This document shows positions 18,492 through 26,542 of a stretch of DNA of 64,000 nt, piece after piece. This DNA is from Proteiniphilum propionicum (GTDB lineage: Bacteria > Bacteroidota > Bacteroidia > Bacteroidales > Dysgonomonadaceae), in NCBI RefSeq assembly GCF_022267555.1, contig NZ_CP073586.1, positions 3,638,501 through 3,702,500 on the forward strand, read 5' to 3'. Position 1 is the first letter of the stretch; the number at the start of each line of letters is the position of its first letter. A program made the translations under genes and the position numbers. A model generated the notes under the pieces. That model was not told the DNA's origin and made no database searches. It worked only from the letters and a program-made list of their open reading frames with translations.

Positions 18492-19112
18492 ATGATGGAA
18501 GAGAATATTTCACAAAAAGTTAGAGATCGAGTAACTCGCTTTAAGAAAGGCGACTTGTTCACTGTGCGTGATTTTGAAGATTTAAATAATGATAGCCTTG
18601 TTACCCGAACGTTATCCCGTCTGCAAAATGAAGGCATCATTGTTCGTGTGGCAACCGGCATCTATATGAATCCCATAAAAACGCAATTTGGTGTTTTGCA
18701 CCCTACGATTGACCAAATTGCCCACAAAATAGCCGAACGAGACAGGGCTCAGATTATGCCAACCGGTGATACTGCCTTAAATATTTTGGGCTTTTCTACT
18801 CAAGTACCGATGAACGCCGTATATATTACCAACGGAGCTAAGCGAAAAGTGCAAGTTGGCGAAAGGAATATTATTTTCAAAAATGTTGTTCAGAAAAACT
18901 TTCAATTCAAGGGTAAGCTTCTGCCATTGATAATTATTGCACTAAAAGAACTTGGAGAAAATCAGGTAACGGACGAAATAAAGGACAAAATAAGTAAGCT
19001 TCTTTCGGAGAGTGATGCCGAAGAGCGAGCAACAATGATGCACGATTTATACCTGTCGCCGGTATGGATGAAAGAATTGCTATTACCAATCATAAAAACA
19101 GTAACAGAATGA
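18492..19112 (+). CDS. DUF6088/AbiEi-like antitoxin
   Basis: The protein has 206 residues. An N-terminal winged-helix (FTVRDFEDLNNDSLVTRTLSRL, then EGIIVRVATGIY, about 20-60) is followed by a region typical of AbiEi/DUF6088 proteins (ptgdtALNILGFSTQVP, then a YITNGAKRKVQVG strand). It should act as DNA-binding antitoxin for the AbiEii nucleotidyltransferase downstream and repress the operon. Its stop codon overlaps the toxin start (ATGA), as usual for the family. ATG 18492 and ATG 18495 are equivalent candidates for the start. Confidence 0.8.
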   Translation: MMEENISQKVRDRVTRFKKGDLFTVRDFEDLNNDSLVTRTLSRLQNEGIIVRVATGIYMNPIKTQFGVLHPTIDQIAHKIAERDRAQIMPTGDTALNILGFSTQVPMNAVYITNGAKRKVQVGERNIIFKNVVQKNFQFKGKLLPLIIIALKELGENQVTDEIKDKISKLLSESDAEERATMMHDLYLSPVWMKELLLPIIKTVTE

Positions 19113-20101
19113 GTATTTGGCTGAATTATAGCGAAGATGAAAAAATGGTTTTGCTACAACAAACAGCAGTGGCCAGAAAAATTTCAGCAGAACAGGCAAT
19201 TGAAAAGGATTGGTGGGTAACGGCCATTTTGGTAGCATTGTCAAAATCTTCGTGGGCGGATTTTTTGCAATTCAAGGGCGGAACTTCCCTCAGTAAAGCG
19301 TGGGGATTGATTAGTCGCTTCAGTGAAGATATAGATTTGACTATAAGTCGTTCGTTTTTCGATCTACCTGAAGAAACCAATCAGCAACGAACAAAAATTC
19401 GCCGAGAAGCTTTCCATCACATAGAAGAGAAGTTGCTCCCCGAGTTAGATGGTATACTTTCTTCAGAAGGAATAACAGGTTATAAAGTTGAGCTTGTTAC
19501 AAAAAACAGTAGCGATATGATAACTTTAGTAGAAGTAAAATACCAAAGTATTCTTCCGACTAAAATAGATTATCTCCTTCCGGTTGTCAAGATTGAGTTC
19601 AGTGCCATGTCTCTGGACGAACCTTTTGAAAATCGAGAAATTGCAACACTTATCCATTCCCGGTTTCCTGAAATTGATAGCGAAATAAAGTCACTTTTTA
19701 AGTCCGTATTACCGGAACGTACCTTTTTGGAAAAAATATTCTTATTGCACGAGGAGTATCAAAAGGAAAATCCACGCACGGATAGGATGTCAAGACATTT
19801 ATACGATTTGGAAAAGATGATGGATAGCTCTTTCGCTCAATCAGCGTTGCAAGATACGGACTTATACAAAGCCGTTGTCAATCATCGTCAAAAGTTCAAC
19901 AGCATAAAGGATGTTGACTATACAACACACGAACCTGCTCAGATCCGGATTTGTCCTCCCGACCACTTGATGGGGAGTTGGAGAAAAGATTACGAAAACA
20001 TGAAAGAGAGTTTCATTTATGATAAAGACAAAAAAACATTCGATAAAATTATCGAGAGGATGGAAGAGCTTACCAACAGGATAAGAAAAATCAACCTATA
20101 A
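19109..20101 (+). CDS. AbiEii-type nucleotidyltransferase toxin
   Basis: The product has 330 residues from ATG 19109, the start that overlaps the antitoxin stop; an upstream in-frame ATG at 19064 lies inside the antitoxin gene and is less likely. The DNA polymerase beta-like signature is clear: FKGGTSLSKAWGLISRFSEDIDL, with GGTSLSK near 57 and DID near 73. AbiEii toxins transfer nucleotides to an acceptor (tRNA in characterised relatives) and stop growth of infected cells. It is followed by DUF4391 with a TAATG overlap, indicating one operon. Confidence 0.88.
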   Translation: MSIWLNYSEDEKMVLLQQTAVARKISAEQAIEKDWWVTAILVALSKSSWADFLQFKGGTSLSKAWGLISRFSEDIDLTISRSFFDLPEETNQQRTKIRREAFHHIEEKLLPELDGILSSEGITGYKVELVTKNSSDMITLVEVKYQSILPTKIDYLLPVVKIEFSAMSLDEPFENREIATLIHSRFPEIDSEIKSLFKSVLPERTFLEKIFLLHEEYQKENPRTDRMSRHLYDLEKMMDSSFAQSALQDTDLYKAVVNHRQKFNSIKDVDYTTHEPAQIRICPPDHLMGSWRKDYENMKESFIYDKDKKTFDKIIERMEELTNRIRKINL

Positions 20102-20661
20102 TGATAGAGTACTTCAACATACCGTCCGGGGCATTAATCAATACGCCTATCAGCAAAAAACTTTTTGCCGAGAAAGCGCCTTTGTCTTCCGGGGAAAAAC
20201 GATTGTTGCGTGAAGAGATAGAAAAGCTCACGATGAAAGGTTTATTGCAGACCCGCACCATTGGATTGGCTGCATACATGGATGATGAACAGGCTTACGA
20301 CCAAATCATCATTGCCGAAGCAAGTATCAAGAATCCGGCTAAAGCGATGCCGGTAGCTACAATGGTACAGAAAGCCTTTCCGGCTTTGATGTTTTTAGTG
20401 ATTCAGTGTGGCGAAAGTTTTTGCGTGAATTGGTGCGTAAAACGAATCAATCAGGCGGATAAAACAAGGCGGGTGATGGAAGAACAACAAATAACCCGTT
20501 TCTTTGTACCTGAAAGTGGCGATAGCATTATTTGTGCTTGGTTGCCTTCGTTAGATATAACACGTATCCGCTGCAATTCGTTGAAAGAATTGTTTGAACA
20601 ACTGAAACGAAGAACGGGATTGCCTCCACAAGGACAATGGATGCCTCGGGGGCGATGGTAA
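20101..20661 (+). CDS. DUF4391 protein with a replaced C-terminus
   Basis: The ORF has 186 codons and overlaps the AbiEii stop (TAATG). It matches DUF4391 proteins found beside helicase-methylase restriction or defence genes: IPSGALINTPISKKLFAEK at the start, then a basic stretch LFEQLKRRTGLPPQGQW. The frame then runs into RHS-derived DNA at about 20636-20640 and ends after a short alien tail (MPRGRW). The usual family length is a little longer, so the last part appears lost. Genes that normally follow DUF4391, such as a methylase and restriction helicase, are absent. Confidence 0.7.
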   Translation: MIEYFNIPSGALINTPISKKLFAEKAPLSSGEKRLLREEIEKLTMKGLLQTRTIGLAAYMDDEQAYDQIIIAEASIKNPAKAMPVATMVQKAFPALMFLVIQCGESFCVNWCVKRINQADKTRRVMEEQQITRFFVPESGDSIICAWLPSLDITRIRCNSLKELFEQLKRRTGLPPQGQWMPRGRW

Positions 20662-23105
20662 GCGCTTCAGATCCTGGAGGTATTATTACATATACCCTAC
20701 GTCCCGATGGCCAACATTCTGCCATTACAGCTCCGGGAGGAGCGGTAACTTCATTCGAGTATGATGTATTTGGAAGGCAGACCGCGCTCGTAGATCCAAG
20801 TGCGGGTCGTCAGACAACCGCCTATTCATATGCCACAGCCGGAGTATTGACGCTTACCCAGACCAATCCAAAAGGAACCAATATATCAGTTTTCGATAAA
20901 TACGACCGGATTACCAGCCTGCAGCGCCAGGGGGAATTTACAATCACATATGTATATAATGCGGATGGACTGTTAGCAAGCGAGACTTCGACAAATGGTA
21001 CTTCCAAAACATACACTTACGATGCTTACGATAGGATATTAACAGAGAAAGAAACAGTTCCCGACAGCAAGTGGATGCAAAAGACATATACCTATAGCGG
21101 TGGCAACATATCCTCGATTCAATATACGGCACAAAGTGGAACATTGGGAACCGAAAATTTCGCTTACGCTAATGGACATAATACGGAAATAAAGCTAAAT
21201 GGTTCAACCACCATATGGAAACTTACTGCCGAGAATGCATTGGGTCAACACACAGCGGCCACATCAGGAAGCATAAGTAGAAGCTACTCGTATAACGCTT
21301 TCGGGATACCTACGGGTAGGACTGCAGGAAGCATCCAGAACTTCACCTACAGTTTCGACGTGCAGAAAGGCAACCTTTTAAGCCGGACTGACAACAAGCA
21401 CAGCAAGACGGAAAATTTCTCCTACGACAACCTGAACCGTTTGACTAGCGCTTCCGGCAAGGCAATCACCTATGCAGCAAACGGTAACATAACGCGGATA
21501 GAGGGTGTCGGCACCATGATCTATGGCAACTCCGCCAAGCCATACCAGGTAACCATGCTCAGTCCGGAAGGAACAGCGGTACCGTTGCGCAACCAGAGCG
21601 TAGCGTATACTTCTTTCCAAAGGCCATCACGAATAGACGAAAACGGTTTGAGCGCATCATTCACATATAATGCGGCAGGAGACAGGGTTAAGATGTACGT
21701 TGCCAATGGAACCACTCCGGTATTGACTCGATACTACATAGGGGGGCAGTACGAACTGGATACCCCTTCCAATACCGAAAGGTTGTACCTTGGGGGGGAT
21801 GCCTATTCAGCACCTGCCGTTTATGTAAAAGAAGCTGGTAGTTGGAAAATTTACTATATTTGCAGGGACTATCTGGGAAGTGTTACCCACATAGCCAATG
21901 CAGATGGTTCTTTGAAACAGGAATTGAGCTACGATGCCTGGGGACGGCTCAGGAATCCATCCACGCAGGTGGCATACGCTCCGGGAAGTGAGCCGGCACT
22001 GTTCCTTGGACGGGGTTATACTGGCCATGAATACCTGCCCTGGTTTGGACTGGTGAATATGAATGCAAGGTTATACGATCCGGCTTTGGGACGCTTTCTA
22101 AGTCCTGACCCGTATGTGCAAATGCCTGATTTCACCCAGAACTTCAACCGGTACAGCTATGCCCTGAACAATCCTCTGATGTACATAGATGAAGATGGGG
22201 AATTTATCCATCTGATTATCGGAGCTATTGTAGGAGGGGCTATTAATTTGGTTGCTAATTGGAAAAATATAGATGGAAACTTCTGGAAAGGATTAGGATA
22301 CTTTGGCGTTGGGGCTGGCGTTGGAGCCCTGTCTGCCGCTGGAGGAGCATGGGCCGCCGCTACTTTCAAGGCAGTTGGAGTCGCAGCAGGAGCTGGAGTC
22401 GGAGCATTATCCGGATCTGTCCTGGGTGCGGGTAGCAGTTTCCTCCTAAATGGTGGAAATAATTTGATGAGTGGGAATAATTTCTTCGACAACTGGAAAT
22501 CAAGTACAATCTCCGGAGCCATAAATGGTGCTGTTACCGGTGCAATCGGTGGAGGTATTGCTGGTGGAAAGGCAGCGCTCAAGCAGGGAAAGAATGTCTG
22601 GTGGGGGAATGATGTTAAACACGGGAGAGGGCAATGGTCATTTATCAATGCCGAGAAACCACATACTGTAGTCGATTTCAAAACCCCAAGAGCTGGGTCC
22701 ACCAAATTGAATGACTGCGTACCCACAACGTTAGCTGAACTTGACAAACATTTTGAAGGAAGTACATCATATGATGAATACGTAAAGCGGACTAACTATA
22801 TTGACGATCGGGGTGTTACAATGAAATTAGGCGAATATGACAACTTGATAAATGATAATCTTTATGCAAAAAGATTCAATCCTGCACAACTTGAAAATTC
22901 TAGTGCTATGCAATCTATAAAAGATTCTGGCAAAATGGTTACTGTCCATATGAAACATGGAACTGTATTTCATGCGGATAATATTCGTTCTATAAAATAT
23001 TACTCAAACAAGGTAGTAGTTCAATTGAGAATAGGAAGTTATAAATACACAGATCTTGTAAAAACTAATTATTTCAAAACATGGGAAGTTAGCGGAATGA
23101 AGTAA
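20637..23105 (+). CDS. RHS toxin, 5'-truncated, with C-terminal toxin domain
   Basis: The 822 visible codons start inside an RHS repeat array; a full RHS gene is normally far longer, with a secretion-related N-terminus that is missing here. YD repeats continue to the core-ending region (RLYDPALGRFLSPDPYVQ, then NRYSYALNNPLMYIDEDGE, about 480-520). A Gly/Ala-rich hydrophobic stretch and a variable C-terminal domain follow. That domain contains NDCVPTTLAEL (Cys near 693) and HGTVFHADNI (His near 775), suggesting a papain-like cysteine protease or related fold. The ATG at 20637 overlaps the DUF4391 end, so translation could be coupled to that operon by accident. Confidence 0.75.
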   Translation: MDASGAMVSASDPGGIITYTLRPDGQHSAITAPGGAVTSFEYDVFGRQTALVDPSAGRQTTAYSYATAGVLTLTQTNPKGTNISVFDKYDRITSLQRQGEFTITYVYNADGLLASETSTNGTSKTYTYDAYDRILTEKETVPDSKWMQKTYTYSGGNISSIQYTAQSGTLGTENFAYANGHNTEIKLNGSTTIWKLTAENALGQHTAATSGSISRSYSYNAFGIPTGRTAGSIQNFTYSFDVQKGNLLSRTDNKHSKTENFSYDNLNRLTSASGKAITYAANGNITRIEGVGTMIYGNSAKPYQVTMLSPEGTAVPLRNQSVAYTSFQRPSRIDENGLSASFTYNAAGDRVKMYVANGTTPVLTRYYIGGQYELDTPSNTERLYLGGDAYSAPAVYVKEAGSWKIYYICRDYLGSVTHIANADGSLKQELSYDAWGRLRNPSTQVAYAPGSEPALFLGRGYTGHEYLPWFGLVNMNARLYDPALGRFLSPDPYVQMPDFTQNFNRYSYALNNPLMYIDEDGEFIHLIIGAIVGGAINLVANWKNIDGNFWKGLGYFGVGAGVGALSAAGGAWAAATFKAVGVAAGAGVGALSGSVLGAGSSFLLNGGNNLMSGNNFFDNWKSSTISGAINGAVTGAIGGGIAGGKAALKQGKNVWWGNDVKHGRGQWSFINAEKPHTVVDFKTPRAGSTKLNDCVPTTLAELDKHFEGSTSYDEYVKRTNYIDDRGVTMKLGEYDNLINDNLYAKRFNPAQLENSSAMQSIKDSGKMVTVHMKHGTVFHADNIRSIKYYSNKVVVQLRIGSYKYTDLVKTNYFKTWEVSGMK

Positions 23106-23125
23106 CTCTATATTAATAAATAATC

Positions 23126-23800
23126 ATGGAAAAATTAAAATTTGTAATATCATTTTTATTAGTTGTATGTACTTTTCAATATATGAAAGCTCAATCGCAT
23201 CTTCAATTAATTGAAGAGAAGTATAATCAATTGGATTCACTAAAGTATCTAAATAATTTGAAAGATGCCATTATTCGGTCTTCACTACATGCCTATGGTG
23301 AACCTATGGATGAGGAGATTAATAGGGAATATAACATAATAAAAAATGGAATAAAAGATCAGAATATTAGGTTTGTCTTGAATGTCGATATAGATATGAC
23401 TAAACTAGATACCGATAATTATTTATTGGTAGAAGGCTTTGAATACGATTTTAATATTTATTGTCATGATAGAAAGTTCAATCCGACATACTATGTATTT
23501 TTCACAGAAGATAGATTGGATATATATGGCGATGTTTATCCGACTTTTTCAAAAAAATTTTCAAAAAAAATAAAAAATGCGATCAAAAGCATTCTGAAAA
23601 AAAGGCCAAAATATATGTTACATTGTCAACATTTACCCAATACTGTTTTATACGTCAAAGATGACAAGATATTCGTATATAGAATCCTGCAAAGTGAAGA
23701 ATATGAATTGAATGATTATGTAACAAAATTTAAAAACACTGAAGGTTTTTATCATTCACAATACCCGCAAAGGGCAAAGTTACATCAATTAAATATTTAG
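23126..23800 (+). CDS. Secreted hypothetical protein, possible RHS immunity protein
   Basis: The protein has 224 residues. The N-terminus MEKLKFVISFLLVVCTFQ...KAQ is a signal peptide, so the mature protein should be periplasmic or exported. The rest is Lys/Tyr-rich with no family I recognise. It begins 21 bp after the RHS gene and is very AT-rich, like the toxin tip. Position and composition are those of a polymorphic-toxin immunity gene; this is inference. A terminator hairpin follows. Confidence 0.6.
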   Translation: MEKLKFVISFLLVVCTFQYMKAQSHLQLIEEKYNQLDSLKYLNNLKDAIIRSSLHAYGEPMDEEINREYNIIKNGIKDQNIRFVLNVDIDMTKLDTDNYLLVEGFEYDFNIYCHDRKFNPTYYVFFTEDRLDIYGDVYPTFSKKFSKKIKNAIKSILKKRPKYMLHCQHLPNTVLYVKDDKIFVYRILQSEEYELNDYVTKFKNTEGFYHSQYPQRAKLHQLNI

Positions 23801-23831
23801 ATGTTGCGGTTCTTTTGCTAATAAACAATCT

Positions 23832-23853
23832 CTCGGAAGTAGAAACTTCCGAG
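23832..23853 (+). terminator. Terminator after the RHS/immunity pair
   Basis: CTCGGAAGT and ACTTCCGAG form a 9-bp perfect stem with an AGAA loop, followed by GGATTTTAAA. Confidence 0.7.
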
Positions 23854-23998
23854 GGATTTTAAAAAGACTGAGAGTAGAATAATTCTTCTACACACTTTTC
23901 AGACAAATCCTTGTGAAATATTATTTAGATATATCAGTAAATGATTATTCCGTTATCAATAATATTCACTCCAAATATAGTTAATATTACATTTATTT

Positions 23999-24029
23999 TT
24001 TGCCTAATAAAAGTTATATATTATATTTG
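23999..24029 (+). promoter_or_regulatory. Consensus Bacteroidetes promoter next to the IS3 element
   Basis: TTTG (23999-24002), a 19-bp spacer and TATATTTG (24022-24029) match the Bacteroides primary-sigma consensus exactly. It points right, but an IS3-family element in the opposite orientation begins about 15 bp further. The secretion operon starts beyond that element, so this may be its displaced promoter. Confidence 0.6.
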
Positions 24030-24238
24030 CTATCCTGTAAGCTACCCCTTTTTAGGACAGTCTTTGATTAGACTGCTAAATTAGTTATTTATGTATACAA
24101 TGTTATGATGTCGGACAGATTTTTGATAAGCCACTCCCAATACTAGACGATACAGCGGGCAAGACTGCCCGCCAGGGCACTCGTCTTGGCCTTGACCGCT
24201 GTAGTGGCTAGTGTTACCTTTGCTTGTCAAAACATCTG

Positions 24239-25042
24239 TCATACTGCTTCCTTTCGTTTTATCAGTTCTTCCCTATACTCAAAGGGTGTCATGTTGTCCA
24301 ACGCCTCATGGGGCCGTTCTTCGTTGTAGTCATTCCGCCAGGCTTCTGTCAGTTCCCTGACTTCAGACAAGTTTCGGAAAATGTATCTGTCAAGTACAGC
24401 CCTTCTGTAGCTTCCGTTGAAGCGTTCAATGTAGCCGTTCTGGGTGGGTTTACCAGGCTGAGTATACATAATGTTTATCTCATTGCCTTTACACCAATCT
24501 TTGAACACCTGGGCGATAAACTCAGGACCATTGTCGCAGCGTATGTTCTTTGGTTTGCCATTAAGCCATATGACCTTTTCCAGAACTTTGATGACACGCT
24601 TTGCCGGCATGGACATCGATATCTCCTGTGTCACGGCAATCTTGCAGGCATCATCTATGATATTAAGAACACGGAATTGTCTTCCGCACTCAATCCTGTC
24701 ACTGACAAAGTCAATGGACCAGGTAACATTGGGCTCTTTAGGCATAACCAGAGGATTCTTCACCCTTGCAGGCAGACGTTTCTTCAAACGGCTTCGCTTC
24801 TCATAGTGCATTGCCTTGTAAACCCTGTAAACCTTCTTGTGGTCCCATGTCTTACCCTCACGTCTCAGCCTTGAATAAATCTTCCAGAAGCCATCACCGA
24901 AGTTGGCGGCAGCACGGATTGCGTCTTCAACTTCAGTGTCATCTTTCTTGTCAGTATAATAGAAGTAGGAGCGATGGATGTCCATCAGCTTGCACGCCCG
25001 AGAGATGCTTACACCATATTCTTCCACTATATCTCCTGCCAA
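24239..25042 (-). CDS. IS3-family transposase OrfB (DDE integrase domain)
   Basis: It has 267 residues from its first ATG. The rve-type catalytic core shows SIDFVSD (first Asp), RCDNGPEF (second Asp) and NGYIERFNGSYRR (Glu), followed by a typical ending (RPHEALDNMTPFEY). The frame is open upstream to the A8 run at 25069-25076. A -1 shift there from orfA gives a continuous OrfAB fusion, the usual route to active transposase in this family. No inactivating mutation is seen. Confidence 0.9.
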   Translation of the reverse strand: MAGDIVEEYGVSISRACKLMDIHRSYFYYTDKKDDTEVEDAIRAAANFGDGFWKIYSRLRREGKTWDHKKVYRVYKAMHYEKRSRLKKRLPARVKNPLVMPKEPNVTWSIDFVSDRIECGRQFRVLNIIDDACKIAVTQEISMSMPAKRVIKVLEKVIWLNGKPKNIRCDNGPEFIAQVFKDWCKGNEINIMYTQPGKPTQNGYIERFNGSYRRAVLDRYIFRNLSEVRELTEAWRNDYNEERPHEALDNMTPFEYREELIKRKEAV

Positions 25043-25062
25043 TTCCTTCTTTACCTCGGGCT

Positions 25063-25350
25063 CTAGAGTTTTTTTTCGATGACCTCCTTCAGTATCTTGT
25101 TGTCAAGTGCAAGGTCAGCATACATCTGTTTCAACGTGCGGTTCTCATCTTCAAGCTCTTTGAGACGTTTAACCTGACTGATCTCCATTCCACTATACTT
25201 GGACTTCCAATTATAAAGGGTAGCCCTGGATATATTGTAGTCACGAGCTACAACTGCGGCATCCACCCCACTTTCAAGTTGATGGACTGCCTTTACCTTC
25301 TCTGACTCACTGTGTACTTTTTTTTTCATTTTATTTCCTATGCCAAACAA
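25063..25350 (-). CDS. IS3-family OrfA (HTH transposase subunit)
   Basis: It has 95 residues: an HTH of the IS911/IS3 type (AVVARDYNISRATLYNWKSKY) followed by a leucine-zipper coiled coil (LKELEDENRTLKQMYADLAL). The gene ends within a run of eight A residues followed by CTCTAG, the expected site for programmed -1 frameshifting into OrfB. MKKKVHSESEK, eight codons into this ORF, may be the true start. Confidence 0.88.
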   Translation of the reverse strand: MFGIGNKMKKKVHSESEKVKAVHQLESGVDAAVVARDYNISRATLYNWKSKYSGMEISQVKRLKELEDENRTLKQMYADLALDNKILKEVIEKKL

Positions 25351-25393
25351 AGTTAATAATTTTGTCTAACTCGGAACTGTCCTACAAATAGGG

Positions 25394-25662
25394 AAGGTTA
25401 CAATCCTAACACATTCATTGAGCATCTTTGATAAAGCGGCTTATACTTTTAATATATTTATTATTGATATACAACCATATATTATAGTATAAAGAATATA
25501 TCATCATGAAAAAAAGTATTTTACCGTCAAAAGTGCTTTTTCATAGAAAACATATATAGAGTAATGATAATTGCCTTATGTTTATCCTGTATTTGTGATA
25601 ACAGGTGAGTCCGAATTCCATGTGCTTGTTGAAAATTATAATAACGAATTAATTCATATCCT
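25394..25662. other. Spacer between the IS3 element and the secretion operon
   Basis: No gene or strong promoter was recognised in these 270 bp. A short CCTGT/ACAGG stem lies around 25588-25607. The segment probably is the original leader of the pseudopilin operon, now cut off from upstream DNA by the insertion sequence. Confidence 0.4.
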
Positions 25663-26088
25663 ATGAAAAATCTAATCAACCCGCGTTTCGGCTCCAGAAA
25701 ACTAAACGCATTTTCATTGCCTGAACTGTTGGTGGTTCTGGTGATTATCGGCATTCTGGTATTAATAGCCCTGCCCAACCTGATGCCCCTTATCTCGAAA
25801 GCAAAGAGTGTGGAGGCACAGCAACAACTGGTCTTCCTGCATTCACTGCAGCAGAGTTATTTCTTTACACATTCCAGGTACTCATCTTCCCTTGATGAAC
25901 TGGGTTTTGAACAACAGCCCCTGATAACTGAGGATGGTACCGCCAATTACAGGATTGAAATTGTTGAAGCCGACGAAAATAGATATAAGGCGCAGGCAAT
26001 CGCCGTAGTCGATTTTGACAGGGACGGGAAATACAACACCTGGGAAATAGACCAGGACAAACAACTACGGGAAACAGAAAGGGACTGA
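25663..26088 (+). CDS. Type II secretion/type IV pilus pseudopilin (GspG-like)
   Basis: The 141-residue protein starts with a short basic leader and the prepilin site A-FSLPELLVVLVIIGILVL: Phe+1, Glu+5 and a hydrophobic helix. After cleavage by the prepilin peptidase encoded next, it would be N-methylated and assembled into a pseudopilus. The end contains DFDRDGKYNTWEID, resembling the calcium-binding loop of GspG. It is the first gene of a tightly packed six-gene operon. Confidence 0.85.
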   Translation: MKNLINPRFGSRKLNAFSLPELLVVLVIIGILVLIALPNLMPLISKAKSVEAQQQLVFLHSLQQSYFFTHSRYSSSLDELGFEQQPLITEDGTANYRIEIVEADENRYKAQAIAVVDFDRDGKYNTWEIDQDKQLRETERD

Positions 26089-26090
26089 AT

Positions 26091-26537
26091 ATGCAACTGT
26101 TGATCCTGGTACCATTGGCACTGATGATCCTGTCAGATTACAGAAGCAGGACCGTTGTTTTATGGCAATTGCTGCTGTTTGGAGCAATAGTGCTTATAAC
26201 CAGCCTGATGGAAAAAGGATTACACGCAACCTCCATGGACATTGCAACAAATATATTTTTATCGATGTTAATCGGATCGTGCGTATATATCTATTTCCTG
26301 TTGAAATACAGGTCAGGGCAATCCATCATGGGAAAAGGGGATATCCTGTTCATCCTGTTTCTGACTCCCCTCTTTACACCCCGACTATTCTTGGTTTTCA
26401 TGCTGGTCTCTTTTGCAGCTACCTTGTCAATGTGGGGTATCCATACCCTTGTCCGCAAACGAAATACCAACATCCCGTTAATTTCCGGTGTAGGTGTGTG
26501 CCTTTGCGTCCTGCTTATCTATCAACAGTTAAGATAA
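26091..26537 (+). CDS. Prepilin peptidase, short A24 form (GspO/PilD-like)
   Basis: This 148-residue membrane protein has about five hydrophobic segments. Both catalytic aspartates of the A24 aspartic peptidase family are visible: SDYRSRTVVLWQ (first Asp near 15) and the GxGD-type motif MGKGDILFILFL near 80. The N-terminal methyltransferase part of full-length PilD is missing, as in many short archaeal and Bacteroidetes versions. It starts 2 bp after the pseudopilin stop and should process that protein. Confidence 0.82.
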   Translation: MQLLILVPLALMILSDYRSRTVVLWQLLLFGAIVLITSLMEKGLHATSMDIATNIFLSMLIGSCVYIYFLLKYRSGQSIMGKGDILFILFLTPLFTPRLFLVFMLVSFAATLSMWGIHTLVRKRNTNIPLISGVGVCLCVLLIYQQLR

Positions 26538-26542
26538 TATTT

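Larger units (their letters stand above)
24045..25393 (-). mobile_element. IS3-family insertion sequence
   Basis: The element contains orfA and orfB on the minus strand. Candidate imperfect inverted ends are CCCCTTTTTAGGACAGT (24045-24061) and, on the other strand at about 25375-25393, CCCTATTTGTAGGACAGT. The ends are given to within a few bases; no target duplication could be read with confidence. An imperfect hairpin rich in GC lies at about 24150-24211 between orfB and the left end. Confidence 0.75.

Noticed and set aside
22157-22747. 196-codon minus-strand frame inside the RHS gene
   Set aside because: It is a Pro/Ala-rich shadow of the Gly/Ala-rich RHS segment, with no start signals.
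24224-25305. Plus-strand open frames opposite the IS3 transposase
   Set aside because: They are antisense to OrfA/OrfB, which have clear DDE motifs.
26162-26542. N-terminal extension of the secretion ATPase
   Set aside because: It only overlaps the prepilin peptidase gene in another frame; ATG 26543 gives a normal GspE start.
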